The notes under the pieces are model-generated. The model was not told the origin of the DNA. It ran no database searches and saw only the letters and a list, made by a program, of their open reading frames with translations. The position numbers and the translations under genes were made by a program. DNA of 64,000 nucleotides from contig OZ244783.1 in assembly GCA_965219635.1 (NCBI GenBank), forward strand, positions 1,860,001 through 1,924,000, written 5' to 3'. Shown here one piece after another: positions 55,321-63,396 of the stretch (positions are counted from its first letter, which is position 1; every line of letters begins with the position of its first letter). The DNA comes from JAPOXR01 sp965219635 (GTDB lineage: Bacteria; Pseudomonadota; Alphaproteobacteria; Rhodobacterales; Rhodobacteraceae).

Positions 55321-56196
55321 TCATACGGGAGCGGGCGGCTTGACCAGTACAAGCGTCAGCCAAACGTCTTTTTCGATCCGATGTTCAAGGACAAACCCGG
55401 ACCTCAGATAGGCACCTTCAACTTCGTCCTTCTCGGTTGCGAGCAATCCGGACAACACAACCCTTCCACCATCCACAACATGGCGGCAAAAGTCGGGCGC
55501 CATTTCGATCAGTGGCCCTGAGAGGATATTTGCCAGCGCGAGATCAAAACCTGCTTCGGACTGGAACTCCCTTGCCGCAAACCCGGAGCAGCAAACCGCC
55601 TGGGCCAACTCTTGCACATCGTTCTTGCAAAAATTGCCTCCAGCGACTTCAACCGCCTGCGGATCATTATCACATGCAATGACATGGCAGCCGAACAGCT
55701 TCGCCGCAGCAATCGCCAGCACACCGGTTCCGCAACCGATGTCGCATACGGCCTTTGGCCGGATACCCTGTTCATGAAGGCGCCGGATTGCCTCCAGGCA
55801 TCCCTGTGTCGTTCCGTGGTGGCCGGTTCCAAACGCCAGCGAGGCATCGATTTCGATCGAAATCGTTCCATCTTCCATCGGGCTGTCGTCGTGCGAGCCG
55901 TGAACCAGGAAACCACCGCTCAGGACAGGGCGGAGACCTTGCAAGGACAACGCAACCCAGTCCCTGTTCTCGACAACGGAAACCCTGAACGGCCGGCAAC
56001 TCAGCGACGCTGCAATCAGATCCAGTTGAATGGCGTCAGGCTCTTGCAAGAAATGCCCGCCAACACTCCAGCCTCCGCCTGATCCATTTTCTTCATCAAG
56101 AAAGACAGCAACAGGAGTTGGATTGTGATGCTCGAGCCTTGCGACCAACTGGTCGGCCTTGGCCCGTGAAACCGGACCGGAAACCGCCTCGAACAC
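55321..56196 (-). CDS. prmA: Ribosomal protein L11 methyltransferase
   Basis: 291 residues from a GTG start at 56196; an in-frame stop lies seven codons earlier, so little extension is possible. It methylates lysines and the N-terminus of ribosomal protein L11. Key motifs: SLAFGTGHHGTTQGCLEAI (substrate/active-site GTGxHxTT loop), VCDIGCGTGVLAIAAAKLFG (SAM-binding motif I), VIACDNDPQAVEVAGGN and LALANILSGPLIEMAP (the NIL-x-x-PL motif). It follows msrA by 41 bases on the same strand and probably shares the MFS-msrA transcript. No good ribosome site is visible. Confidence 0.92.
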   Translation of the reverse strand: MFEAVSGPVSRAKADQLVARLEHHNPTPVAVFLDEENGSGGGWSVGGHFLQEPDAIQLDLIAASLSCRPFRVSVVENRDWVALSLQGLRPVLSGGFLVHGSHDDSPMEDGTISIEIDASLAFGTGHHGTTQGCLEAIRRLHEQGIRPKAVCDIGCGTGVLAIAAAKLFGCHVIACDNDPQAVEVAGGNFCKNDVQELAQAVCCSGFAAREFQSEAGFDLALANILSGPLIEMAPDFCRHVVDGGRVVLSGLLATEKDEVEGAYLRSGFVLEHRIEKDVWLTLVLVKPPAPV

Positions 56197-56237
56197 CGAA
56201 GGCTTCAGCCAGGTTCAGCCGGAGGGATTGGCCGGCA

Positions 56238-56879
56238 TCAACCAGCCGGGCACTCGATGCCTGTCCCCCGGATATTGCAATATCCGAGAGGGTTCTTGGC
56301 AAGGTATTGCTGGTGATAGTCTTCGGCAAAGAAGTATTGCGGCGCCTCGAGAACCTCAGTGGCGATCTTTCCCAAGCCTGCGCCGCCAATCGCTGAGGCA
56401 TATCTTGACCTGCTCGCGAGAGCTTCCTCCAGTTGATCCTGGCCATAGGCGTAGATGCCTGACCGGTATTGAGTGCCGACGTCATTGCCCTGCCGCATTC
56501 CCTGCGTCGGGTCGTGATTTTCCCAGAACAGCTTGAGCAGGGATCCATAGCTGATCCTTGACGGCTCGTAGATGACCTGAACCACCTCGTTATGCCCGGT
56601 AAGCCCCGTACAAACTTCCTTGTAGGTGGGGTTCGGCGTGTATCCGCCTGCATAGCCAACAGACGTCACCCAGACGCCATCAGACTGCCAGAACAGCCGT
56701 TCCACGCCCCAGAAACATCCCATGCCGAACATTGCCATACAGGTTCCGTCCGGATGAGGACCCTTGAGCGGCCTGCCCGATACATGATGGAAGTCGGAAG
56801 TCGGAATTGGGTCCGGCCTGCCGGGGAGCGATCTCTCCTGTCCCACCATTGAAGACTTGCTTTTCAGAAAACTGAACAT
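56238..56879 (-). CDS. msrA: Peptide methionine sulfoxide reductase MsrA
   Basis: 213 residues from ATG 56879 with AAGGA upstream; an earlier start would overlap the MFS gene. It reduces methionine-S-sulfoxide in proteins. The catalytic motif MGCFWGVERLFW contains the nucleophilic cysteine, and VGYAGGYTPNPTYKEVCTG, GHNEVVQVIYEP and FFAEDYHQQYLAKNP are the other conserved blocks. A C-terminal ...GYCNIRGTGIECPAG supplies extra cysteines for thiol recycling. The ~45-residue N-terminal extension resembles forms with PxP-x-x-DFHHVSGRP, common in proteobacteria. Confidence 0.95.
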   Translation of the reverse strand: MFSFLKSKSSMVGQERSLPGRPDPIPTSDFHHVSGRPLKGPHPDGTCMAMFGMGCFWGVERLFWQSDGVWVTSVGYAGGYTPNPTYKEVCTGLTGHNEVVQVIYEPSRISYGSLLKLFWENHDPTQGMRQGNDVGTQYRSGIYAYGQDQLEEALASRSRYASAIGGAGLGKIATEVLEAPQYFFAEDYHQQYLAKNPLGYCNIRGTGIECPAG

Positions 56880-56919
56880 TGTGAGGCGATCCTTGAAACT
56901 GGGTGCAAGGGCAACGGCT

Positions 56920-58167
56920 TCAATCATAAAGTCCTTTGCGGCGGCCGGAAAGTACCGTTTCTCTTCCAGGTACGGGATGGCGGGGAATGAGGAAGACGAG
57001 AAGAAACGAGATCAGCGCCAGCGAAGCTGCCATGAAGAACACTGTACCCGGCGACACGATCCACATGTATCCCAGCAACGCCGGCAGGAAGACCGCCGCG
57101 ATGTGATTGATGGTAAAGGAGACGGCTGCCGTCGGAGCGATGTCACCCGGATCGGCGATCTTCTGGAAGTAGGTCCTCAGCGCAAAAGCCAAGCCAAAGA
57201 ACAGGTGATCCAGAATATACAGGGCAGCCGCAACAGCCACTCCCCATCCAAAGTAGTAGATCCCTCCATAGGCCAGGAATACAAGAGTCAGACCGCCATA
57301 CTCGAAAGCAAGCGCCGCTCTTTCACCAAATACCTGAACCGCCCTCCCCATGAGCGGAGCCGCCAATATGTTCACCACATAGTTGATGATGAACAGGGTC
57401 GTCACTTCATGAACTTCGAAGCCGAAACGCTCCACCATCATGAATGCAGCGAACACAACGAATATCTGCCGTCGGGCGCCCGAAATCAGCTCAAAGACGT
57501 AGAACAGCCAGTATCTCTTCCGCAGAACCATGCGCGTCGTTTGCGGATTTGGGGTCTCGAACTGAGGGAAGGCCAGCAGGCAGTAGATGGCGATGAGAAC
57601 GGTCGCCCCGCCCCCGATCATGTAGACAGTGTTGTACTCCAGGTCGAATGTCTTCCAGGTGAGGACAAGCACGACATATGCGAGCAAGGCGCCTGCTGAG
57701 CCTATGGCAACAATCCAGCCTATGGTCCTTGGCGCAACTTCCTTCTTGATCCATTGCAGTTGTAGCGACTGGTTGATGGTCTCAAAGTAGTGGAAGCCGA
57801 CCGAACCGATCATGGTTGTCGCCAAAAGCCCGCCGTAAGTGGGGAACCAGGCGACAACCGCAGTCGTTGCGCCAAGCAGGATCAAGGCCGAAATTGCCAA
57901 CACCTGCTCCCGGAAGAAGGCGATCAACAGGATGACCCCGATTGCCAGAAAACCGGGGATCTCCCTTACGGTGTGCAGCCACCCAATTCCGACTCCGTCG
58001 AAGCCTGCTGCTTCGATGACGAAATTGTTAAGCAGTGCCGACCAGGTGGCAAACGACAACGGCATCGCCGCTGCCATCAGAAAGAGCAGAAAGACCGGGC
58101 GGCGCCAATAGCCGAGTTCTTCCGCATCCTCCAACCTAAGGGTGCGGTTGAAATTTCTGGATAGCAT
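56920..58167 (-). CDS. MFS transporter
   Basis: 415 residues from ATG 58167. About 12 hydrophobic segments, e.g. PVFLLFLMAAAMPLSFATW, FLAIGVILLIAFF, AISALILLGATTAVVAWF, WIVAIGSAGALLAYVVLVL, and the C-terminal VFFMAASLALISFLLVFLI, fit the major facilitator superfamily. There is a long central cytoplasmic stretch near QFETPNPQTTRMVLRKRYW. The substrate is not recognisable. It is the first gene of a minus-strand run with msrA (40-base gap) and prmA. The preceding rpsD transcript is separated by a strong hairpin. Confidence 0.88.
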   Translation of the reverse strand: MLSRNFNRTLRLEDAEELGYWRRPVFLLFLMAAAMPLSFATWSALLNNFVIEAAGFDGVGIGWLHTVREIPGFLAIGVILLIAFFREQVLAISALILLGATTAVVAWFPTYGGLLATTMIGSVGFHYFETINQSLQLQWIKKEVAPRTIGWIVAIGSAGALLAYVVLVLTWKTFDLEYNTVYMIGGGATVLIAIYCLLAFPQFETPNPQTTRMVLRKRYWLFYVFELISGARRQIFVVFAAFMMVERFGFEVHEVTTLFIINYVVNILAAPLMGRAVQVFGERAALAFEYGGLTLVFLAYGGIYYFGWGVAVAAALYILDHLFFGLAFALRTYFQKIADPGDIAPTAAVSFTINHIAAVFLPALLGYMWIVSPGTVFFMAASLALISFLLVFLIPRHPVPGRETVLSGRRKGLYD

Positions 58168-58225
58168 CTGCTCATCCGAAACCGGCGGGTGGAATGCGGC
58201 CCGGCAGGCGCGCCGCAATTGGGGT

Positions 58226-58250
58226 CAGGCCGGAAACGGGTTCCGGCCTG
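58226..58250 (-). terminator. Perfect hairpin downstream of rpsD
   Basis: CAGGCCGGAA (58226-58235) and TTCCGGCCTG (58241-58250) form a ten-pair GC-rich stem with a five-base loop, ten bases past the rpsD stop. On the minus strand it is followed by ACCCC rather than T residues, so it is a terminator-like or 3'-protecting hairpin. Confidence 0.55.
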
Positions 58251-58259
58251 TTCGGAAAC

Positions 58260-58880
58260 TCAGTTCTTGGCGTAGTATTCCACGACCAGATTGGGCTCCA
58301 TGGACACTGCATAGGGCACATCGCCAAGTTGCGGCACGCGCGTCAAGGACGCTGTCATCTTGGAGTGGTCGACCTCGACATAGTCGGGAACATCCCGCTC
58401 GGGCAGTTCAATGCCTTCATGAACCATGGTCAGTTGTTTGGACCGATCGCGGACCTCGACAACATCGCCGACATTCAGCCGGTAGGATGGGATATTGACC
58501 CGCTTGCCATTCACGAGGACATGACCGTGGTTCACGAACTGGCGAGCCGCAAAAATCGTCACCACAAACTTTGACCGGAAAACAAAGGCATCAAGGCGCC
58601 TTTCGAGAAGTCCGATCAGATTCTCGCCGGTGTCTCCTCTCTGACGCTCAGCTTCCCCGAATATCCGGCGAAACTGCTTTTCGGTCAGATCCCCGTAATA
58701 GCCCTTGAGTTTCTGCTTTGCGCGAAGCTGAAGGCCAAAATCCGACAGCTTGCTCTTGCGGCGCTGTCCGTGTTGGCCAGGTCCGTAATCTCTCTTGTTG
58801 ACGGGGGATTTCGGGCGGCCCCACAGGTTCTCGCCCATCCTGCGGTCAATCTTGTACTTGGCAGACGTGCGTTTGGTCAC
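58260..58880 (-). CDS. rpsD: 30S ribosomal protein S4
   Basis: 206 residues from GTG 58880, preceded by GGAAGGAGA, the strongest ribosome site in the window; an upstream in-frame ATG is rejected. S4 nucleates 16S rRNA folding. TKRTSAKYKIDRRMGENLWG is the alphaproteobacterial N-terminus, followed by GPGQHGQRRKSKLSDFGLQL, KQKLKGYYGDLTEKQF, and the S4 RNA-binding domain LERRLDAFVFRSKFV...AARQFVNHGHVLVNGKRVNIPS. Alphaproteobacterial S4 is a lone gene, as here. Confidence 0.98.
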   Translation of the reverse strand: MTKRTSAKYKIDRRMGENLWGRPKSPVNKRDYGPGQHGQRRKSKLSDFGLQLRAKQKLKGYYGDLTEKQFRRIFGEAERQRGDTGENLIGLLERRLDAFVFRSKFVVTIFAARQFVNHGHVLVNGKRVNIPSYRLNVGDVVEVRDRSKQLTMVHEGIELPERDVPDYVEVDHSKMTASLTRVPQLGDVPYAVSMEPNLVVEYYAKN

Positions 58881-59069
58881 GGCTGATCTCCTTCCGGTTT
58901 GAAGGGCGTTGTCCTTTCCCGGCGGCACATGCGCCCGGGCGACAGGTCACCCCTTGCGGGGGCCACCAACACCAAGGTTGCTGATCAAAATGTCAGGCGG
59001 GGCCGATAGCCGAGGCAACCAATGCAAGTCAATCGGATTCTCGGATTAACCAGAAGATGTTCCAAACGA

Positions 59070-59879
59070 TCAAGCAGTCGGGTGAAAATACTGTGGCTCA
59101 AGCTCGGAGGGCTCGGCGCAATCAGCGTCACCGACAATCTTTGCCGGAATGCCGGCAACCGTCTTGCGTGGCGGCACATCCCGCAGCACGACCGATCCGG
59201 CAGCGACGCGCGAACAGTCGCCGATCGTTATGTTGCCGAGAACCTTGGCGCCTGCGCCCAGCAACACGCCAGAGCCAACCTTCGGGTGCCGATCGCCATC
59301 TTCCTTGCCGGTGCTGCCCAACGTTACGGAATGCAGCATCGCAACGTTATCGCCGACCACTGCGGTTTCGCCTATGACCACTGAATGGGCGTGATCAATG
59401 AGTATACCGGCGCCCAGATCAGCCCCCGGATGGATGTCGACACCGAAAACCTCGGAAATCCGCATCTGAAGAAAATAGGCAAGGTCCTTCCGGCCATCTT
59501 GCCAGAGCCTGTGCCCGATCCGGTAACCCTGAAGCGCCTGAAATCCCTTGAAATACAGCAATGGCTGCACGAACGTCTTGCAAGCCGGGTCCCGGTCAAG
59601 AACTGCTGCAAGGTCGGCCCTGGCAGCCCGGCCAAGAGTCTTGTCGCTCGCATACGCTTCCGAGGCGATTTCCCTGACAATCTGCTCGGAGAGTTCAGCA
59701 GACGACAGCTTTACGGCAAGCCGGCATGCAAGGGCTTCCTCAAGCGAGTCGTGATGGAGAATGGTGATGTGCACAAGTCCGCCCAGAAGCGGTTCACTGC
59801 TGATTATGGCCTTGGCTTCGCTCCTGATCCGATCCCAGGCATAGTCTACCGGTCGAAGGTGGGTGGTATTAATTGACAT
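59070..59879 (-). CDS. cysE: Serine O-acetyltransferase
   Basis: 269 residues. It makes O-acetylserine for cysteine biosynthesis. The N-terminal helical domain (DRIRSEAKAIISSEPLLGGLVH...) is followed by the left-handed beta-helix built of hexapeptide repeats: VFGVDIHPGADLGAGILIDHAHSVVIGE (split at the active histidine region), DNVAMLHSVTLGSTGK, HPKVGSGVLLGAGAKVLGNITIG, and SRVAAGSVVLRDVPPRKTVAG with the C-terminal tail that takes part in feedback control by cysteine. Ends ...EPQYFHPTA. No cysK adjacent. Confidence 0.96.
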   Translation of the reverse strand: MSINTTHLRPVDYAWDRIRSEAKAIISSEPLLGGLVHITILHHDSLEEALACRLAVKLSSAELSEQIVREIASEAYASDKTLGRAARADLAAVLDRDPACKTFVQPLLYFKGFQALQGYRIGHRLWQDGRKDLAYFLQMRISEVFGVDIHPGADLGAGILIDHAHSVVIGETAVVGDNVAMLHSVTLGSTGKEDGDRHPKVGSGVLLGAGAKVLGNITIGDCSRVAAGSVVLRDVPPRKTVAGIPAKIVGDADCAEPSELEPQYFHPTA

Positions 59880-59915
59880 CAGGAACTCCAGGTTACACTA
59901 CCTGAGAGGATCATA

Positions 59916-60119
59916 ATGGCTGTTACGTCGAAATCAAACACTCCGGCACCAATCTTTGCAAAATGTTCTGGCCGCCGCAGATGCCCAAGAGAGCAAACAC
60001 AATCACCGCAGAATGGCCTGTTGCCGGGCCCCGAGTATTGGGATTCACGATGGGTCCCCAGCATTCTTGCGGTGAAGATCATGCCTGGAGCCCGCAACGG
60101 TAGGCTTGGTCATGACTGA
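59916..60119 (+). CDS. Possible small protein, unrecognised
   Basis: 67 codons starting at ATG 59916 with a good ribosome site (GAGAGGA five bases upstream). Its stop overlaps the start of the DUF1489 gene by eight bases, which would allow coupling. Composition is Pro/Arg-rich with three Cys, and no family is recognised. The overlap and ribosome site favour a real gene; the unremarkable sequence does not. The opposite strand has an equally long open frame, so this is a weak call. Confidence 0.3.
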   Translation: MAVTSKSNTPAPIFAKCSGRRRCPREQTQSPQNGLLPGPEYWDSRWVPSILAVKIMPGARNGRLGHD

Positions 60120-60549
60120 CATTGGTTACGTCAATCTGATCAAGCTCTGTGTGGGAGTCTACTCGGTGGAAGACCTTGTGAGGTGGCAACGCCAAGCGCT
60201 CGAAAGCGGCCGCTTCCGATACCCGGAGCATGTGACACGCTCAAGGCCGCGCCGGGCGCCGGAAATCCTGAACGGGGGATCGTTGTATTGGGTGATCAAC
60301 GGCCGTGTTCAGGCCCGCCAGAAAATCATCGGGATCGAAAGCCGGTTGTCTGAAGATGGAATTACCCGTTGCGCACTGGTGTTTGATCCTCAGATCGTTC
60401 TTACATTCCCGGTACTGCATCGGCCGTTTCAAGGCTGGAGATACCTTTCAGTGAAGGACAGTCCGCGCGACCTGGGTGTGGCAAGAGGGTCGGAAGACTG
60501 GTTGCCCGAGCAGCTGCGACTGGCTCTGTTGGAAATCGGGGTGATTTAG
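60112..60549 (+). CDS. DUF1489 family protein
   Basis: 145 residues from ATG 60112 (a TTG two codons earlier is possible). The opening GYVNLIKLCVGVYSVEDLVRWQ and the segments SLYWVINGRVQARQKIIG and HRPFQGWRYLSVKDSPRDLG match DUF1489 (COG5458), a soluble alphaproteobacterial family of unknown function. The protein ends ...LPEQLRLALLEIGVI as expected, so it looks complete. It is divergent from cysE, with a possible small gene overlapping its start. Confidence 0.87.
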   Translation: MTDIGYVNLIKLCVGVYSVEDLVRWQRQALESGRFRYPEHVTRSRPRRAPEILNGGSLYWVINGRVQARQKIIGIESRLSEDGITRCALVFDPQIVLTFPVLHRPFQGWRYLSVKDSPRDLGVARGSEDWLPEQLRLALLEIGVI

Positions 60550-60845
60550 GTTGAGAGGTCAATTGCTGGCACAGCAGGGCTGCTCAAGCTGGCAACTTGT
60601 AGCCACAATCATCAAGGTGGACAGATACTTCACGGCTCTCTTCCTTTCATACGGCCACACGCTGGAAATCCTTGATCATTCCGATGGATGAGGTGGTGCC
60701 CGGGTGAGCCATCTCCATTGACCAGTGTGGCCTGCGATGGCGGATGCCAGCATCATCGTCTTGTAATCGCATCGGACCAGCCGCAGGTACGGGGTGACTT
60801 GTCATCCGGTTGGATCTCCTTGCTCTCCATCCATTCTCTGGGCTT

Positions 60846-61286
60846 TCACGCCATCGGCTGCAGGCTGCCGTAGTATTCGGCGAGGCTTTCCTTTGTGACG
60901 ATGGCGTTGCCACGTTCGCTGGCAGGCACCCCACGGCGAGCCAACTGCCACGGTTGCTCCATGTGCGTTAGATCTTTCAACCATTGGGAGGACTTGCCGC
61001 AGTAGAAATCAAGCACCGCATCTACGGTTTCACGCTGTTCGTCTGTCAGCGTTTCGGCATTGCCTCTCGCCAAAGTCCTGATCTGGTACTTGCCGCAATG
61101 GACATAATAGAGTTCTCGTACAACCGGTCCGTTGGCCCATGCCTCAATCTCTTCGGGAAAGATGACATCATCGTCCCAGACGAGTGACCACGCCTGGCTG
61201 TAATAGATCAGTTTCTGGAGTTTCCAGGTCGCCATTTGCCCCTGCTGTTGGAGAATGTAGGCGGCGACATCGAAAACGCTGCTCAT
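60846..61286 (-). CDS. Panacea-domain (DUF4065, SocA-like) protein
   Basis: 146 residues. The Panacea domain is the antitoxin part of many toxin-antitoxin systems and includes Caulobacter SocA, which delivers the SocB toxin to ClpXP. The conserved N-terminal half is clear: VFDVAAYILQQQG, MATWKLQKLIYYSQAWSLVW (the KLQKLxYYxQ signature), FPEEIEAWANGPVVRELY (the WxxGPVxxxxY signature). The C-terminal half (SERGNAIVTKESLAEYYG) fits. A partner toxin is expected next to it, but neither flank (60550-60845, 61287-61926) holds a credible gene, so it appears orphaned or acts alone. Confidence 0.88.
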   Translation of the reverse strand: MSSVFDVAAYILQQQGQMATWKLQKLIYYSQAWSLVWDDDVIFPEEIEAWANGPVVRELYYVHCGKYQIRTLARGNAETLTDEQRETVDAVLDFYCGKSSQWLKDLTHMEQPWQLARRGVPASERGNAIVTKESLAEYYGSLQPMA

Positions 61287-61926
61287 TGCCGTGCTCCTCT
61301 GGACGCAGAGTCATGACATGGCTGGAAGCATGTCTGCTCAAGCGGTTCTGGTTCCTTGATCAGTTGGAGGGCGAAGACAAGATGTATTCCGGTCGATACT
61401 GGGCCCCCGATAGGCTGAAACAGCCGAGGAAGACCGCCGCCATCAACCGCATGATCGTAGCAAGAAACTTGCCCTCCCGGAGATTTTGGTTCCTTGCCAC
61501 CACTTTCAACTGAGCTCATGGCACTGGCGTAGTTGCCGGCTGGCGTCTTTCCGGCGGATGCAAGAACCGCAGCTTTCGGTTCCGATGGTAACCTGCCGGT
61601 ACATGCAGCCCTTTCCGGATCGTTGCGATCGACTTCCCCGGGCGTTCGGCCATCGAGCAACGAATGCGGACATTCGTCACTGTAGAAGCTGGCCCAGAAA
61701 TCGATCTCAGGCCCGAGTCACGACCCGTCCGCCAGTTTGTGCCGATGCGACGCATTTTGTCCCAGCAAACGCCACAGCCTCGCGACAACAGACTTGCGGA
61801 GATAGCGGCAGCGATCATCGGCGAAGGTCGATGTCCGAGGACCAAAAAGGAGTGATCATGAAACCAAGGCCAGGCAAACATTCTACAGCCTGATCCCAGA
61901 CCTCTTTGCCCCCTGCGGCTTGGCCG
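61287..61926. other. Gene-free region with possible transposase scar, 640 bases
   Basis: No intact gene. Open frames on both strands are patchy. One minus-strand frame contains a stretch resembling the end of an IS3-type transposase (61610-61717). It separates the Panacea gene from the sugar-phosphate operon. Confidence 0.5.
61610..61717 (-). pseudogene. Possible remnant of an IS3-family transposase C-terminus
   Basis: In the minus frame, directly after a stop at 61718-61720, the sequence reads DFWASFYSDECPHSLLDGRT followed by PGEV. This resembles the last part of IS3-type integrase cores, which typically end in FYN-x-x-RPHSALGGRTP-x-E-x-Y. The catalytic DDE region is absent and no inverted repeats are seen. 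The resemblance covers only about 25 residues, so this is a tentative call. Confidence 0.3.
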
Positions 61927-62586
61927 TCACAACTCTCCCTGAACACCGTAGTCGGCAAGCTTGACGATCGTCTCGTCGATTTGCTGCTCGGAAAGAAGCT
62001 CCGGGGCGCCCACCTGAATTGCCAGACTGTATTGCCGGGCGATCGCCTCCAGTTCGACCGCTCTCCACATTGCCTGTTCAATGCCGCTGCCGACCGCAAC
62101 CATGCCATGGTTGGCGAGAAGGCAGGCTGTCCTGTCGCGCAATGCCTCAATTGCGTGGTCTGCCAATTCCCGGGAGCCGAATGTTGCATATCCGGCACAA
62201 CGGACATCCATCCCACCGAACGCGGCAATCATGTAATGACAGGCAGGGATGCTCTTCCGGAGAATGGCCAGGCTGGTGCTGTATGGTGGATGTGCATGAA
62301 TCACCGCTGTGACATCCTGTCTCTGCTTCATCAGCAACCAGTGAATCCGCCATTCGGTCGATGGCTTAAGAGGACCTTCCCATTCACCTGTCATGCTGCC
62401 TGACAGGTCAATTGAGGCGATCATGTCCGGTGTCATCTTGTCGTAGGGCATTGCGGATGGAGAAATCAGCATCCGGTCCTGATGCCGTATCGAGACGTTG
62501 CCCGAGGTGCCTTGGTTCAAGCCGTTGGCGTTTATCTCTAGGCAAGCATCAATGACCGCGCGGCGAATATCCAACTCAGTGGGCAT
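61927..62586 (-). CDS. Class II aldolase/adducin family protein (fuculose-phosphate aldolase-like)
   Basis: 219 residues. Zinc aldolases of this family cleave sugar 1-phosphates to dihydroxyacetone phosphate plus an aldehyde. NGLNQGTSGNVSIR (phosphate-binding GNxS), SPSAMPYDKMTPDMI, TEWRIHWLLMKQR (catalytic glutamate), VIHAHPPYSTSLAI (zinc histidines H-x-H) and LLANHGMVAVGSGI (third histidine) are all present, so it should be active. It starts three bases after the HAD gene stop, with GGGAGGG before the ATG. Best guess: L-fuculose- or related pentulose/hexulose-phosphate aldolase. Confidence 0.92.
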   Translation of the reverse strand: MPTELDIRRAVIDACLEINANGLNQGTSGNVSIRHQDRMLISPSAMPYDKMTPDMIASIDLSGSMTGEWEGPLKPSTEWRIHWLLMKQRQDVTAVIHAHPPYSTSLAILRKSIPACHYMIAAFGGMDVRCAGYATFGSRELADHAIEALRDRTACLLANHGMVAVGSGIEQAMWRAVELEAIARQYSLAIQVGAPELLSEQQIDETIVKLADYGVQGEL

Positions 62587-62589
62587 CGG

Positions 62590-63393
62590 TTAACCCTCCC
62601 TGTGCGCCTTCAACAAGTGGTCGGCGATCTCCCTGAACCCCGCCCCGCCCGCGGACTCGGCGATCCAGGCAGGAGTTGCGTCCATGTGCTCCTGGAATTC
62701 GCGCACATTGGCCACGCCGCAAGCATTCTCGAAGAAACGGAACATGGGAACGTCGTTCGGGCTGTCACCGACAAATACAAACTGGTGATTTGAGCTGTCG
62801 ATGTCATGACCCAGCATATCGGCTGCGAAACGGCGGGTCATGCTCAGCTTGTCATAATCTCCGAACCAGCCATTGACGTGAATCGAAGACACCTTGGCAA
62901 CCGCTCCTTCCTCCTCAAAGATTGCCCTGATGCGCTCGACGTCCGCCATGGCCAGAGGAACGACATCCTCGCAGAAGTCGATTGCCAGATCTGCCAACCT
63001 GTACGGCTGGTCAGCAGAAACAGCTGCTCCGGGCACCTCATCGGCAACTCTCCGCCGTATCCGGTCGAACCTGTGCTCATCCTTGAGGTATCCCTCCAGC
63101 GAATGATGATAGGCTCTTTTCATTCGGCGCTCACTTGCATCATAGGCGAAGTAGAAGGCGCCGTTTTCGCCGACGACTCCGCAAACGGGCCAGAAACGGG
63201 CAATCATGTCGCACCATCCGGCGGGGCGGCCAGTAATGGGGGCAACGGCAAGACCGGCGTCGCTCAGATCCTCCAGCGCCTGATACGCCTCTCCAGGCAG
63301 TTTTCCATCCGTTGTGATTGTGTCGTCGATGTCGCACAGGACCACTCGCACAGATCGTGCGACCGTCACTGGCATGTCAGAGATTGGCCGCAT
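62590..63393 (-). CDS. HAD-superfamily (IIB-type) phosphatase
   Basis: 267 residues. The HAD nucleophile motif VVLCDIDDTITTDG (DxDxT), motif II PITGRPAGW, and the late motif FVFVGDSPNDVPMFRF are present. The cap inserted between them (about residues 90-200) puts it in subclass IIB with sugar-phosphate phosphatases. GGAGGA precedes the ATG by about seven bases, inside the end of the preceding gene. It is in a three-gene run with three-base gaps on both sides, so it probably dephosphorylates an intermediate of the same pathway. Substrate unknown. Confidence 0.9.
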   Translation of the reverse strand: MRPISDMPVTVARSVRVVLCDIDDTITTDGKLPGEAYQALEDLSDAGLAVAPITGRPAGWCDMIARFWPVCGVVGENGAFYFAYDASERRMKRAYHHSLEGYLKDEHRFDRIRRRVADEVPGAAVSADQPYRLADLAIDFCEDVVPLAMADVERIRAIFEEEGAVAKVSSIHVNGWFGDYDKLSMTRRFAADMLGHDIDSSNHQFVFVGDSPNDVPMFRFFENACGVANVREFQEHMDATPAWIAESAGGAGFREIADHLLKAHREG

Positions 63394-63396
63394 CGC

